Shown: positions 24,702-36,749, counted from the first letter of the stretch. The stretch is DNA of 64,000 bases from Ligula intestinalis (GCA_036362985.1 JAYGXS010000004.1:10887350-10951349), one strand, 5' to 3'. The notes: generated from the letters alone by a model not told the origin. Program-made: numbers and translations.

Positions 24702-25326
24702 CGAGCTCAAAGTTTGTATAGCTGACCTACAGCCGGATGTCATATCCACTACAGAGACAGGGCTACAGGCCGACGTAATAGATGCTGAAATTGTACCCGG
24801 AGAGTGCCAAGTTTTTCGTCGGGACCGGATACATAGGAGGGGAGGAGAAATAACAGTGTTTGTCAAGAAGGGCATCATTGCGTCAGACCGCAACATTAGT
24901 TCTTCTCATGATTGTGAAGCGCTATGGCTTAAACTGAAAACGCGTGGTGCATCCACTTAACATTTCATGACTGTCTATAGACCGCCAAATCAATCTTCAG
25001 AGGGTGGCGAGACCTTGTTTGGACTAATGCGTGGACTGGCTCAAAATGAAAATGCACTGATCACTGGAGATTTTAACGCCCCACTGATTAACTGGGATGA
25101 GCTGTCAGTTAAGGGTTCTCATGAGTCTTTTAGCTCCAGATTCTTAAAGCTGACGGGGGACTTCTCTCTCGCGCAGAATGTTGGATTCCCAACGAGAATA
25201 AAAGCAGCACAAACAGCGAACTGTTTGGACCTCGTATTATCAAAAGACCTGATTGATACAAGCGAAATTAGTTCAATCGCGCCTCTTGGCAAGAGTGATC
25301 ATGTCATGATCCTGAGGTTCGGTTAG
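24643..25326 (+). pseudogene. LINE AP-type endonuclease domain, copy B
   Basis: The start of ORF2 encodes the apurinic-type endonuclease that nicks target DNA for target-primed reverse transcription. Motifs in order are LYTNAQSLVQKIDEL at the N-terminus, DVISTTET carrying the metal-binding glutamate, TVYRPPNQ, LITGDFNAPLINWDE, NCLDLVLSK and GKSDHVMI with the catalytic SDH. A stop at 24958-24960 splits the domain, yet the motifs on both sides are intact and in one frame. A second stop at 25324 is followed by a frame change. The catalytic residues look preserved, so the stops are probably recent relative to the family's age. Confidence 0.8.
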
Positions 25327-25352
25327 ACTACTGGCACGGAAATTACACCGCA

Positions 25353-27452
25353 ATGAGAAATGAACTCGCAGCAATAAATTGGTATGACCTTCTAACCGCT
25401 AGTCCGGATGCCGACTGGAACATTGTCAGGGATCTTATAAGCGAAGTTATGCATCGAAACTGTCCGCTGAAAAAAGTACAAAAGGCGAGCAGGGCCCCCC
25501 CCTTGGTTAACGCAAGATCTAAAGAGCCAAATAAACCGCAAGAACAAACTCGGCAGAAGTTACGAATAAACACGTCAGCCTTCACACTACGAAGAATTCC
25601 GCCAAAAGCGGAACGAGGTTAGTTAAAACATTCGAAAAGCACGGAAAGACTACGAAGCGAAAATTATCGAGCGGGCCGTAGCGAAGCCAAAGGTGCTCTA
25701 CATTTACATCAACAGCAGGCTAAAAACAAAGACACAGTTGCAGTACTAAAAGGTGAAAATAATGAGGAAATTATAGACAATCTCAAAAAAAGCAGAACAC
25801 CTTAGCAAGTTTTTTGCATCTGTTTTCACCGAGGAACTGCATTTTAATCCGACAGACTTCCATGCAGCGAGTAATGGCAGAATCATGGAGGACCTCCATT
25901 TTACAGAAGAAGATGTAAGGAATGAACTTCTTGCGCTTAATGAAGCTAAGTCTCCGGGTCCAGACAAAATACCAGAAAAGGTACTACAAGAGCTGGCTTC
26001 GGAACTTTCCAGACCGCATACGAAAATTTTTTCAGTTGTCCTTTGATCGAGGAAAGTTGCGAACATATACCCTATTCACAAGGGTGGATCCAGAACCAGC
26101 GCGAGCAACCATCGACCAGTGAGCCTAACTTGCATCTGTTGTAAAGTTATGGAAAGGTTCATCAAAAAGGCCACTATGAAGTTCCTCGAAGAAAAAGACT
26201 TCTTTGATGGTGCCCAACACGGGTCTCGAGGAAACCACTCCTGCCTGACCAATATGCTTTATTCAATGGAGCAGTGGTCCAAGTCATGAGACGAAAATAC
26301 CCCCGTAGATGTTGTTTACATTGACTTTGAAAAAGCCTTCGATAGTGTCCCTCACCAACGGCTATTCTACAAGGTTGGCGAATCCGGGATAAGGGGCATT
26401 TAACTAAATTGGGCAGGAGATTTTCTCATAGGCCGATCGCAGTCCGTGTGCAATCGATCGCAAAATCCTCTTCAGTGCCAGTTGCGAGTGGAGTGCCTCA
26501 GGGCTCCGTTCTTGGGCCACTATTGTTCCTAATCTACGTCAACGACTGTAGGCATGGACTGGCCAGTAATGGAGTCTTGTTTGCAGGTGATATTAAGATA
26601 TGGAAACCCATCAGAAACGCTTATGCTGAACAAACTCTGCAAGAAGGACTTTACCACCTAGCTGAATGGTCCAAAAATGGTTAATGCGGTTTAACTTTGA
26701 GAAGTGTGTTACATTGCGGCTCAAGACGAAGAAAGTGAGCGCGACGGATGACTCACACAACTACGTACTCGATAGAAGGTGCCTGTCGAACGTCAACGAA
26801 CAAAAAGATCTGGGTATCAATATTGTGTCATCCCTGAAGCCGCCTTTACAGTGTGCTAGGGCTACCATTAGGGCGAACAGTGTTCTGTTTGCCATTAAGC
26901 GGACATTTGTCGAAATAGATAAAGAACTATCTGGCAAATATACAGAACATTTATTCGCTCATATCTGGAGTATGGCGTTCAGGCGTGGCGCACATAGTTG
27001 CAAAAAGATTTCCAGATGCTGGAAAGCATTCAGCGAAGGGCAAAGAAAATTGTGAAGAGCTTAAAGTCTTCATCTTACGAATTTATACTAGAAGCACTTA
27101 GCGTTTCCCCCTTGAGTATAGACAAATCTGCAGCGACCTCATACAGACGTACCGCCTCGTGAGGAATCGGGAGTGTGCCCTGAAGTTTGATGACTTCTTC
27201 GCCTTCGCCACTTCAACCAACCTCCGTGGGAATTCCCTCAAAGTGCGGGGAACCCTATCCCATCTAGAGGTCCGGAAGCAGTCGTTATCACAACGAGGCA
27301 TCGGTGCCTGGAACGGACTGCCCAAGGAGGTCGTAATGGCGAATTCCACAGATGCGTTTAAACGGAAACTGGATGAACATCTACTTAAAACTTACCGTTC
27401 ATATATACCAGGAAGCCGGAATAATTTACGCCCCGGAAATACCTATAGATAA
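25353..27452 (+). pseudogene. LINE reverse transcriptase, copy B
   Basis: The linker (25353-25622) is followed by RT. LNEAKSPGPDKIPEKV lies near 25935-25985 and the motif A region, VYIDFEKAFDSVPHQRLFYK, near 26310-26370. SGVPQGSVLGPLLFLIYVND lies at about 26490-26545, and GVLFAGDIKIW near 26570 stands where FADD is expected. The thumb follows in another frame (from 26666, FNFEKCVTLRL), with the C-terminal NLRGNSLKVRG and AWNGLPKEVV near 27220-27330. At least four frame changes or stops occur. In motif C the first catalytic aspartate is glycine (AGD for ADD), so the enzyme would be inactive even without the frameshifts. Confidence 0.8.
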
Positions 27453-27697
27453 AACTTTACATGTGTATATGCTACTCACTATTTTACAGTAAAAAATTTT
27501 ATGTTGGATATATTATGTACACAAGAGACTATTGTGACTGCTCACACGCACACTTTAAAATTTTTACATGCATATGTGTTACTCGCTGTTTATAGTGACA
27601 TATTTTATGTTGGATATTTCATGCATACTGTTTTCAATAGGGTCTTCAGAGGCATTGCCTACTACCCTTAATATACTCAACTATACTGAACTATACC

Positions 27698-30687
27698 ATG
27701 ACCATGTCCAGATGGTAAGCACATGTCACCCATGAATTGGTCGTTAGTAGACAAACTGAAAAGCATGCATACGAAACGCTCTATCACTTCCAAGTTTGCC
27801 TCCATAACACAGTTTTTTGTAAACTTCAGCTATCTTGCTTCCTTCAGTAACATCGGTCAGGAAACATCAGGGGGCATTTGGACTCATTCCTCTGCATAAT
27901 TTGGGATTGTGCATTATCCATAAATAATAAGTTTAAGAGTACTGATGCTTGTATAATTCGGTATACTCAAAAATTGGCCTTTTGGAATACAGGAAAGACA
28001 GGGCCAATCAGACTCGTTATCCGTAAGGTGTCGGAGCAATTGTAGGCACAATACCATTGGTTGACATGCTTATTTTTCAAATTGATGTTATTTGCATATA
28101 ACGGTGTTCACATAAGCTCATTTTCTCTCCAGCACTCTACTGTCCTCCTGAAATGTTGCAGTTAAAATCCAATATCCCTTCATACCATCTGGTGTGTTTT
28201 GTATGTCTTTGAAAACTTTACTAGGGTGTATAAATAAAGGTTATAAATACAACTTTGTCCGTCTGAGGAAACAAGGATCAAACTGAGGTTATTAAGTCAT
28301 TGAGATGTAAAGGCGTCCTCCTCTTTAGCTCACGGAGTTAAGTAATTTGTTTGAAGGCTACGGCCGAAACTACAGTACAGTTCAGAATTCGTGAAAATGC
28401 TGAAATTTTCGAAAAATTGATATTCACTCGTTAATCGGCATCCAGTAAGTTTGAAATATTGATAATCGTATAGATTATTCTGAAGACATTTTAATCACGA
28501 TAGGCTGTCCGATTTTTTACTAGCTTCTTTGTGGCCGCTAAAAAAACGATGTAAACGATGTAAAAGATGGCTTCTTATATAGTAGGCTTTTTATCATTGA
28601 TCTTGACTGTCTTTAGAAATTTAGATATATTTTATGCAAAGCCTGTACAAGAATTATTTTTTGCAATCATTTGGTAAGAAATTACGCCTTCTTTAAATTT
28701 TATGCTTGAAAAAAAATGAGCATCTTTCGATTTTAAAGACGTTTCTCAACTGCTGAACAATTATGAAGTGTACCGACTGTTACATCACAATTCAAGGTCT
28801 ACAACCTGCGCGCTGTGTACCTCCTGTTTAATTAAAAATACTTTTACGCCTACTTTCTGAGGAAGAAGTCACATAGTTCTCATAAAATGTGAGAGTAGAT
28901 ATGGATCATGTTGTACACATTATAAATTTACGGATACAATGTTTCATGAATGAATTCTTCACCATCGTAATCATCTCATAGTTAGACATTTTTCTAAAAC
29001 CGAAGCTTACCCTTTCTTTAAGTATAAAATGTGAACAGGGTGTTATTTGCTACCAAACGAGTGCAAGGAAGAATTTTTCGTACATGTGTTCCATTAATAT
29101 ATTTGAATTTTTAAAATCAGTCAAAAATTAATGATAAAAATGCATACTATTTAAGCAGTGATATTTTACAGTATATACGTTTTCAGCAGTCAGAAAGAAG
29201 CTTATTAAAAAGCTGACACCCTATCGGGACTGAAACGACTTGAGAATAGGCTACACGATAATCTGTATTATAACCTTCGAATGAGTGATTGAGCCAGTGA
29301 GTACCAATCTTTCGCAAATTTCGGCATGTTGCACGAATCCTGAGCCACAGTGTACATTAAAGCGACTTTCTCAGTTTTAGGTTTGCTTGTCAGTCAGAGT
29401 CTGGGTAGTACTGTCCCATGTGACTACTCTAAGTGCTGATTTTGAGAGTACCCTGCTGTCGAAAGCGGCTCCCAGACACTGTCTCCTTAACTTAAAAAGT
29501 GCCTTACGCTACACTACCTGCCCGAATTTTAGTCCTAAACGTAAGCTAATTCATAATACGCCATAAAATCTGGCAAAGTGCGAATAGTAAGGTGCAACAA
29601 CTTACCACCGTTTATGCATTCACTTGCGTACCACTTTTTACGAAGTTAAACCTTATCAGGCTGCGCCCAGGCCAGCACTGTATCCTGTGCACGCATCGCG
29701 CGTTGGTTCTTGGGAAGACGACAGCATCGGTTGGTCAACCCACACCTCGGCCAGTACCAGTAACACGCATTGATCTGCACGCAGGCAAGCAAGCATATTT
29801 CACTGCCCAGCTGGGCGCCAGTTGATTGGTCCATGTGTCACGTCAGTAGGCGTTGTCGTCCTACAGCACACAGCACTCCGCCTGACCCGCGTGATTCATC
29901 CCGAATTCAGCCACCAGGCCAAGGTCATGGGGGTGGCAGCAGCAGACAAGGACAGACTCCTGTATCCACGGTAGAACCAGGGCCTAGTTGCCTGTAATTT
30001 ATCCGATGGTTTAAAAAACGTGTGCCGTTTTCGGTTTCATTAATTGTAAAGGTTTCTAGTCTAGGGGGCGTGTAAGGGAACACTTTAAATGGTGGAGCGT
30101 ACATTTTGAAAAATATGCAACTTAAGTTTAATGTTGAGGGCAATCACCAGCCTTTCAGACGTAGTTGTGGATTGAGTTTTAGTATCGTGAAATTGTTTGT
30201 CCAATTTCGACGTCCGGACTAATTAACTAAGCTCCTAGCGAGTATTATCCCAAAATAATAAGGACGTAACACGCAAAAGGGTTAAAAGGGATAATATTTT
30301 AGAAACGAGCACAACCGTAATAATTGTCGGCAAGTCCAGCTGCGTAGGTGTAAAAGTGTCTCTGCGAGCTGGCTGAGCGAAACCTTGTCCAGTCATCAGC
30401 CAATCAGGAAAGAGTGCAAGTATTGGCGTCAGAGCTCGCGAGGAATCGATTAGCTCCAAGCGCGTGCACGTCGACAGCAGGGGCGCAAAAGTGCAAGAGC
30501 GCGCAGAGGTAAGAGGATGAGTCAGCGCTGGACGCGCGACTATGCAAAGGTTTGAAAGATGTGAAGGGGGTAAATACGCGCAGCACTACCGAATTCAGGC
30601 TGCCACAAGTTCTTCAATACTATTTAAATAGCGGTGATTAAGTGTATATACAAATGTATAGGAGGCACTGGCGCATAAAAGTAAGTT
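27698..30687. other. A+T-rich non-coding stretch
   Basis: Nearly 3 kb without a recognisable gene. A G+C-richer part at 29.6-30.0 kb is open on both strands, without a coherent product. Confidence 0.5.
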
Positions 30688-30746
30688 TTTCAAAGGCATT
30701 TCCTACAACTCTCACCAAATAAACTGGAAAAGACTGAACTGAAAAC
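30688..30746 (+). repeat. Solo LINE-type 3' terminus
   Basis: It reads tttcaaaggcatttcctaca, then caaataaactgg, then gactgaactgaa. It has the same three-part layout as the LINE ends at 15.0, 16.9, 18.7, 27.7 and 62.8 kb, with no RT upstream that I can see. Confidence 0.45.
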
Positions 30747-30950
30747 TATTGCTAGCAAAGATCTCCATTGCATTTTTAATCCCCAGCTTTACTCCATCTA
30801 CAGACAATGATTTCGTTCTGAAGCTAACCTTGTTCATGGGCTTTTGAAAAATACAAGGTGACCCAACGCTCACTATATACGTTATTTTTTTACTGAGCAA
30901 TAAATGCATCAGAAGTTGGTAGCTTATGTTGTGGAACTTTCGTTAGTTTA

Positions 30951-31085
30951 TCATGGCTCAGTAGTGGACGCCTCGTCAACAGGTCACGTGATCGAGCCCT
31001 GGGTGGTGCAGCATCTGGGGTTGAGTATGACTGGCTAATGACGAATAATGAGCCAAGCATTACCATTCCAGTCTCACTGATATCT
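30951..31085 (+). repeat. tRNA-derived SINE-like repeat of a second type
   Basis: The head carries TGGCTCAGTAGTGGACG as an A-box-like start (about 30954) and aggtcacgtgatcgagccct as a B-box-like region (30981-31000). A body follows (ggtggtgcagcatctggggt). It differs from the 22.3/43.2 kb family. The spacing between boxes is shorter than in a tRNA, so this is a decayed head and not a tRNA gene. Confidence 0.45.
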
Positions 31086-32003
31086 GCCGGCAGTGCTCTC
31101 TGCCTAAATTAACAGTCACTGTGCGGCTACTGGCGGGGCTCGATGAGAGTCCCAAGGCAGAACAAGACGAACGAGTTCTGCTAGCGTTCTGTGAGCGTTC
31201 ATCTACGAATACCATGGCTTGTTAATTGCCGTTTAAGCAAGGAAAGGTGTTAAAGTGAAGGAATTGAGCGCAGACTTCCTGGCGGACGACTCAACACTCG
31301 CGTGCGTGGCCCAAAAAAAAATGTTAATTGGCCTTAGAACCTGGTGGTCATGAGCTCGAGAGGCAGGGTCATGAGACAGCAAATAACACTCTCCAATGCA
31401 CTAGCGTTTCTCATGCGTAGATGGCAGCCAAGTTCACCCAACACACCACACATCGCCGGTCCTTTTAGTCGAAGAGCAAACTAGCAACTCCCGGCAGCCT
31501 ATTCAGTGTGCAGAATAAATTCACTATGCATCAAGAAGAAGAAACAGAAGGATATTACCCAACATGCAATTGATACAAATAAGGCCCCCACTAATTCTGT
31601 TCTACCCTGACGGTTACCGGTGGTTTCCTAGACACTGTTAAACCCTGTGATTGAAGAGACGCACAGTCACATCAACTAATTCGGTGACTGACTCCATTTT
31701 GGTCATCATCCGTCGTGCTGTTTGTGAAGAAACATAGAACTTAAAAATTATGCGTCAAATACCCTAAGTTTAATGAGGTGACAGGGACGGATTCACCCCC
31801 TCTCCCTTGGACTGAGGAAACCTTCACTGCTCTAGCGAGTAAACGGATTTGTTCCACCCCGGGAACCAGTTATTGGAAAGTGAGAGTTACGATATGCGAC
31901 ACTTATATGGCTCCCCCCTCTCCGTCCCGACAGGACAGAGGAATAGAGACTAACTGCAAAACGGGTGCGTTTTGGTTTCGGATCAAGTTCAGAGTTCATG
32001 TTG
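31086..32003. other. Non-coding stretch
   Basis: Somewhat G+C-richer than the flanks, probably repeat-derived, but I cannot assign a family. No coding supported. Confidence 0.4.
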
Positions 32004-32097
32004 AGTTAATATTTCGGTTAGAGTTATGGAGATTGTTATTAGTTAAAATTAAGGTTACGGTTCAGTTTTAGGTTTCAGATGGTGTTAGGGGTAGGGC
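32004..32097. repeat. Degenerate TTAGGG-like tract, opposite orientation
   Basis: Variants of TTAGGG/TTAGAG/TTAAGG (gttagagttat, aaattaaggttacgg, tttaggtttc, gtgttaggggtaggg) run along the plus strand, the reverse orientation of the tracts at 6.4 and 23.5 kb. Confidence 0.45.
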
Positions 32098-32551
32098 GTG
32101 GAAAGTTTGACCCTTCTTCAAATTAAGAGGGCGAGGGTCACAAATGCAATTCCAATCGAAGTCAGGTCATCCGTGTTACGAGAAACCATCCCAATCGACG
32201 CTTGCTTGTACTTTGTCCGACCACTCCTTTCATATAGCTTGCGTCCGGTGGGGTCACGAGAGCTCCCAAGAGGACTTGACGTCAACCCAACTACACAGTC
32301 GATCTAGGATATCCGCCTAGAAGCTAATCACACAAGAAAACTTCTAATTGGTTGGATTTTAGTCAAACCCTCGATCCTTGTTCACTTTAAGTGGAGTTGT
32401 AGGTGGGCTGACTCATTAAATTCAAGGATTTTCACAAGAAAATCTTTGTAATGCAAACGCAGCTCACGTTGCATCGTCCAAAGTCTTACGGCAGTAAAGT
32501 TATGGTTGAGGAAGAAGGCAGGTCGAGCACCAGATCAATTGATTTATTGTT
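32098..32551. other. Non-coding stretch before PLE1
   Basis: No gene. The right part is probably the 3' non-coding end of the Penelope-like element. Confidence 0.4.
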
Positions 32552-32587
32552 CTGAGCTTTCGAACACTTACAGGTGTCCATCTTCAG
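32552..32587 (-). ncRNA. Hammerhead-ribozyme-like motif downstream of PLE1
   Basis: On the minus strand the order is CTGAAGA (32587-32581), a 19-base insert that folds as GGACAC / GTGTTC with one G-U pair (stem II), then GAAA (32561-32558), then GCTCAG. CUGANGA, stem II and GAAA are the conserved hammerhead core. Penelope-like elements are known to carry hammerheads in their terminal repeats, and this one lies just 3' of a PLE coding region on the same strand. Stems I and III and the cleavage triplet could not be fixed by eye, so activity is unknown. Confidence 0.5.
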
Positions 32588-32819
32588 AGATGAGAAAGCA
32601 ACCAAAAAGGAGGATAATTATAGTGGCCAAAGGGCAATCAACTGTCAGAAATCGTCAGTTTGTCAAGGGATTAGAAACAGCAAACGAAAAGAGGAGGTGG
32701 GGGGAGGGCAATTAGCTGTCAGTGGGATCGGAGGGGTCGGAGGGGCAATTATAGTGGTGTAGGCTAATAAGCTGTCCGTGTGGCTGGCGGTCATGAACAG
32801 TAATAAGTATGCCACCTTG

Positions 32820-33773
32820 TCACCCGGTAGAGGGCCCTGTTAACGCTGCCTCCTCTTCCAGCCGTTTCGTTGTGGGTTCCTGTTCGCTTGCCATTCTTAT
32901 GTTTGATTTGGCTTCTTCCCGGCTCCTTCCAACGTAATGGCGCAAGACTTTGTAGGCCGCTGGCAGGTCCAGATGCCTGTTGATTGAGTTGGCATCTGAG
33001 TACCATGCCTCGAGTGTCAGCCTTTCGGCTTTTGATGTTCCTCGGCCTACGATGGTCGCACCTTGGAGATCAAATTCATGGCCAGTTTTTGCGATGTGTG
33101 CCGCCAGTTGTGAGTTTGGGTCCATTATCTGGGCCGCTCCTTTGTGCTCCTTTAGGCGGGTTTGCAATTTGCGGCCTGTTTCCCCAACATAATTGCAGTC
33201 TCCCTCATTGCAAAGTATCTTGTAGACGACTGCAGAGGTTTCTTTAAGAGTTAGTCGGTCTTTGGGTTGCATCACTTGGCGGCGTATTGTCGCTTGAGTT
33301 CGATGGGCTATGCTCACGCCAGCAGGCTGTAACAGTCGTGATACTGCTTCGGAGACGCCTTTTATGTAGGGAATGGCCCTCCAGACTTCGGGCTGCTTTT
33401 GTTCTGGTCGTCGTCTGTTCACTCGATGTCTGCTTTGTTTGACAAACGAGTTTGGGTAGCCATTAGGTCGGAAGACTTCCTGAAGATGTTGTTGTTCAGC
33501 TCTTCTGGCGGCTGGTGTGCTGCAGTGTGTGCGAACTCTTTGGAAAAGAGTACAGACGCAGCTGCGTTTGTGGCACATGGGATGATTACTGTTGAACTTG
33601 AGTACTTGATTCGTGCTGGTGGCCTTTCTGAATGCTTTAGTTTGCAGTAGTCCAGTCGAACACCGGTGTACCACGACATCGAGGAACGGCAGCTGTTCAT
33701 TTGTTTCCACCTCCATTGTGAATTGGATATTTGGATCAACCGAGTTCAGTAGCTCTTCGAGGTGCTCGATGTC
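32820..33773 (-). pseudogene. PLE1 RT C-terminal part plus GIY-YIG endonuclease (partial)
   Basis: The open frame encodes the RT tail (DIEHLEELLNSVDPNIQFTM, LPFLDVVVHR, HPMCHKRS, FRPNGYPNSFV) typical of Penelope RT, followed by a linker. A GIY-YIG domain follows at about 33232-33080: VVYKILC for the GIY strand, CNYVGETGRKL for the YIG strand with the conserved arginine, then KTGHEFD and LEAWY. In PLEs the two activities make TERT-like RT coupled to target cleavage. The frame is intact from the gap to the stop at 32820, so this part may have been functional. It is listed as a pseudogene only because the 5' half is absent. Confidence 0.75.
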
Positions 33774-33783
33774 NNNNNNNNNN
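33774..33783. other. Assembly gap (10 N)
   Basis: Ten Ns cut PLE1 where the RT catalytic region should begin. The true length is unknown. Confidence 0.95.
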
Positions 33784-33910
33784 CGCACAGCAGCCACACG
33801 ATAAGATAGCGTGAGAATGGACGTGGCGTATACATAGACCAATCACAAATTGTCACCGCCTACCAACCCTAATTTATGCGTAGCAAGAGCTTGCTGTTTT
33901 CGCATTTTCT

Positions 33911-33946
33911 CTGACGATGGCTTCTCGTGTGGAGCTGAAACCTCAG
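33911..33946 (+). ncRNA. Second hammerhead-ribozyme-like motif
   Basis: On the plus strand the order is CTGACGA (33911-33917), an insert that pairs GGCTTC with GGAGCT using two G-U pairs, GAAA (33937-33940), then CCTCAG. The layout matches the 32.55-kb motif, including the CTCAG that follows GAAA, but in the opposite orientation. It lies 128 bases beyond the gap that truncates PLE1 and may belong to another PLE end. Confidence 0.42.
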
Positions 33947-34440
33947 GGGAAATATATCGTTCCAGAGAGCGCGTCTTCTTCTTCTTTACAAAAACAACCT
34001 GGGGCACGCATATTTGCTTCTATTCGTGATATTTCAATGTAATTTTCAGGTGCAATCGTAAAGGTACCATTTTGTGTATATTGACAAAAATTTCCTTCCG
34101 TCACATTCCTTTGTAATTATATCGGGATTTTGACTGTGACGAGGTTTAGATTGCTCTTAAAATTGCGGTTAACACTTCACAATTTCCAGTAGTTTCAGTA
34201 GATAGCCCATAAATGAGGATAGTGTTCTACGCGCTTATCAAAACCTTCACAATATGATAGTTCTTAAACGTATTTGCGTAAACAATAAGTTTTTGGGCAT
34301 TCTGTATAATGCACCTGTCTGTTTGGTTCATTGTTTTAGAACCACTCAAACATGTTGACTCATTGCCGAGAAAAATGGACGCCCACAAAAAAGTGAGATA
34401 TTAATATGCCTAAAGCAAATTAAAAGGCCTTCGATAACCG
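33947..34440. other. A+T-rich non-coding stretch
   Basis: No gene. It lies between the PLE/gap region and the 3' boundary of element D copy 1. Confidence 0.4.
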
Positions 34441-36749
34441 ACAGTTCTCCCATCGATTTCGACGATATGCAATACGCGCTCCAACAAGCCGCAGCAAACG
34501 CTGAAGCAAGCCGCAACACACAGAGAGGCAAGCTGGGTAAGCAACATGAAAGCGACAGCAAGCAGGAGCAACGCAGAGAACTCGTGCGAGAGAAAACAGG
34601 AGTTTAGGCAGACTCGCGCAGAATCTACCTACTCGGTCGCCACTCCCACCTCCGTATCTGGTGTAAAGACAAAGTCAATAAGACCGGGGATGAGGGAGGG
34701 TGTAGGTGGCTGGTGCGGTAATCACTCAACACGCGCACACTTGAATCAGCCATCTCCCTAGGTGAGCTCCCACCTGCGCGGGAGCGCCATAAAGGCCACA
34801 TTAAGAGGGAGCCATTGCAGCCTGACTCTCAGTCCTCCCTCTCCTCCCATACGCACACACAAATAGACGCGTACAAAAGGAGCAGCAACGTAGGGGGCCC
34901 GAGTTTTCCCGTCAGTTGGCAAGCCCTCCAAGCCACGGCTTTTAGCGCACCGTGATAGATTCAGACGCATTTAGATTTATTATAGTGAGGGAAGAAACGC
35001 GCCGAGGTCGACCTCACTCTCTCCCCCACCACATAGTGACCACCTAGCTTTCCGGAAACCTGAGGTGGGGTCTTTAAAACCAGTGGGAGCGCGAACGCAA
35101 TCACCAACAGGGAAACAGAAGTGATAGAAATTGCCAGCGCCTTCCAAGCCGCAGGGAACGTGGTTGGCTGAGGACTGGCATTGCATATGCATACAGACCA
35201 TTCAATCTCAGAAGGGTGAGAGCAGCCCTGCATGACGCCTGGGTCAACACCCTCCTGAGAAGGGTAACCAGCCAGTCAACGACTGAAAGGCACTACCCAT
35301 GCTCCGTTGTCGGTTGGCATCCGTGGGCGGGGCTGAAAGAGGAAAGAGAGAGACAGCTGGTGAACTTTGCAATGTGGATGGGCGAAGAGGAAAGGAGAGA
35401 AAAGGGAAAAGGGGGAGGGAGAGAGAGATCGAAGTGCAAGAAACGAGAGGGGAATCGAGAAGATAACAAATATAGGCAGGTGAGGGGTGAGAAAGAAGGA
35501 AAGGGAAGAGTGAAGAAAGGTTAGAAGAAAGAGCAGAGCGAAACGAACAAGCGAGAAGAGAGCGAGATCAGAAGCAGGTAGAACAGGTGGAACAGGAACA
35601 GGAAAGCAGCTTACCTTTTATCGGAGGATTGTCGCCGAGTGACCGATGCAACTGCAACGACTGTGGTGTTGGCTAAATAGTGTTCGTTTGCTAATGGCAG
35701 AAGGACTAGCAGTGCTGCATAGGAAGGAAATCATATTTTCCAAGACCAAGGCTGCTAGAGAGCTGATGCGGGTTAGAATTGATGAGGAGTACCGTCGATG
35801 ATACGGCTATAATCCATACTTAGTAGTGGCAGATCACGATACGGCGTGACGAGCCCATTTAGTTTGGGCTGAGCCCCTAGCGCTAGCTAACCGGTTACTG
35901 CCGGCTGGCTCTGCCGGTCGTTGGGTTACTGTTAGTCGCTGGCTCGCGCGTGCACGGCAGCCTCGTACTCCCTTTGACTCTGACAGCAGAAGCTGCTGCT
36001 ACACACGCTGTTACAGGCCTCGCGACCTCGAGCTGCGCATGCTATGTAAGTTAGATTATCGTGAGAAGCCTCAGTTGTCCATGTCCTGCTCCCCGGTCGG
36101 TCTCACGGTAAGCACGGCATGGATATCGATCGTCAGTCGAGCGTCAGCGACGACCACTCCTACCCTCCTAGGAATCACGTTAGCAGAGAAAACCCAAACG
36201 GGGGAGAGCGCCTATCAACCCCCCCCCCCCCCCCCACCTGCCCTCCACGCACCCAGCCCTGCCGGCATTTTAGGCGTAAATTGGCAGGATAGCAACAGTA
36301 GAGGCGCGAATTGGGGGGAGGGTGATGACTGACAAAATAATCCACCACAGTGCTGACTGTGATAGGCGTGATGTGAATGCAATGGTATGAATGAGGCTTA
36401 AGGTCACACCCTAAATTGCCTCTGAGAGCAGGAATGTTTGGGCAGGGCTGAAGGTGCAAATGAATACACTGCAGGTCCTAGTTAAGACTGCGAGTAAGGA
36501 CGAATAAACCTGAGAGGATTCTAATGCTAGGGAGGCTGGTATAAGAAACCTTGCTTAATGGTAGTACTAGCAAGTAATAGTAGCAGTGGTGCAAAAGACA
36601 TCTTACATAAGGAAAGTTAGGCAAATTAAAAGGCAAGTTCAGCTTATCTGAGGGCAACTTACCTGGGTTTCCTGGCAAACTTAACGACGCATTCGTGTGG
36701 TGAGGCGACTAGTGAGTGGGGTTAGGGCTGGTGGTGGGGGTGGGGGTGT

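Larger units (their letters stand above)
23700..27697 (+). mobile_element. Near-complete non-LTR retrotransposon (CR1/jockey-like), copy B
   Basis: About 4 kb with the full LINE order: ORF1 (23811-24701), AP-type endonuclease (from 24643), reverse transcriptase (25.4-27.45 kb), then a 3' UTR ending at 27642-27697 with ttcagaggcattgcctacta and a tandem of atactgaact-like units. Each ORF2 segment carries stops or frame changes, so the copy is dead. The RT and 3' UTR match copy A at 15.5-16.9 kb. The 5' end is placed only approximately, at the edge of the telomere-like tract. Confidence 0.8.
32552..33773 (-). mobile_element. 3' half of a Penelope-like element (PLE1), truncated at an assembly gap
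   Basis: The minus strand contains the end of a Penelope RT, a GIY-YIG endonuclease and a 3' non-coding part with a hammerhead-like motif. The RT fingers/palm are missing: the sequence runs into ten Ns at 33774-33783, and the DNA on the other side is unrelated to PLE coding. It is probably a mis-joined or collapsed repeat, or a truncated insertion. Confidence 0.75.

Noticed and set aside
35780..36000. Short palindromes in copy 1 (for example ctagcgctag, cccatttagtttggg) as a functional hairpin
   Set aside because: Small, isolated and absent from copy 2; consistent with chance.
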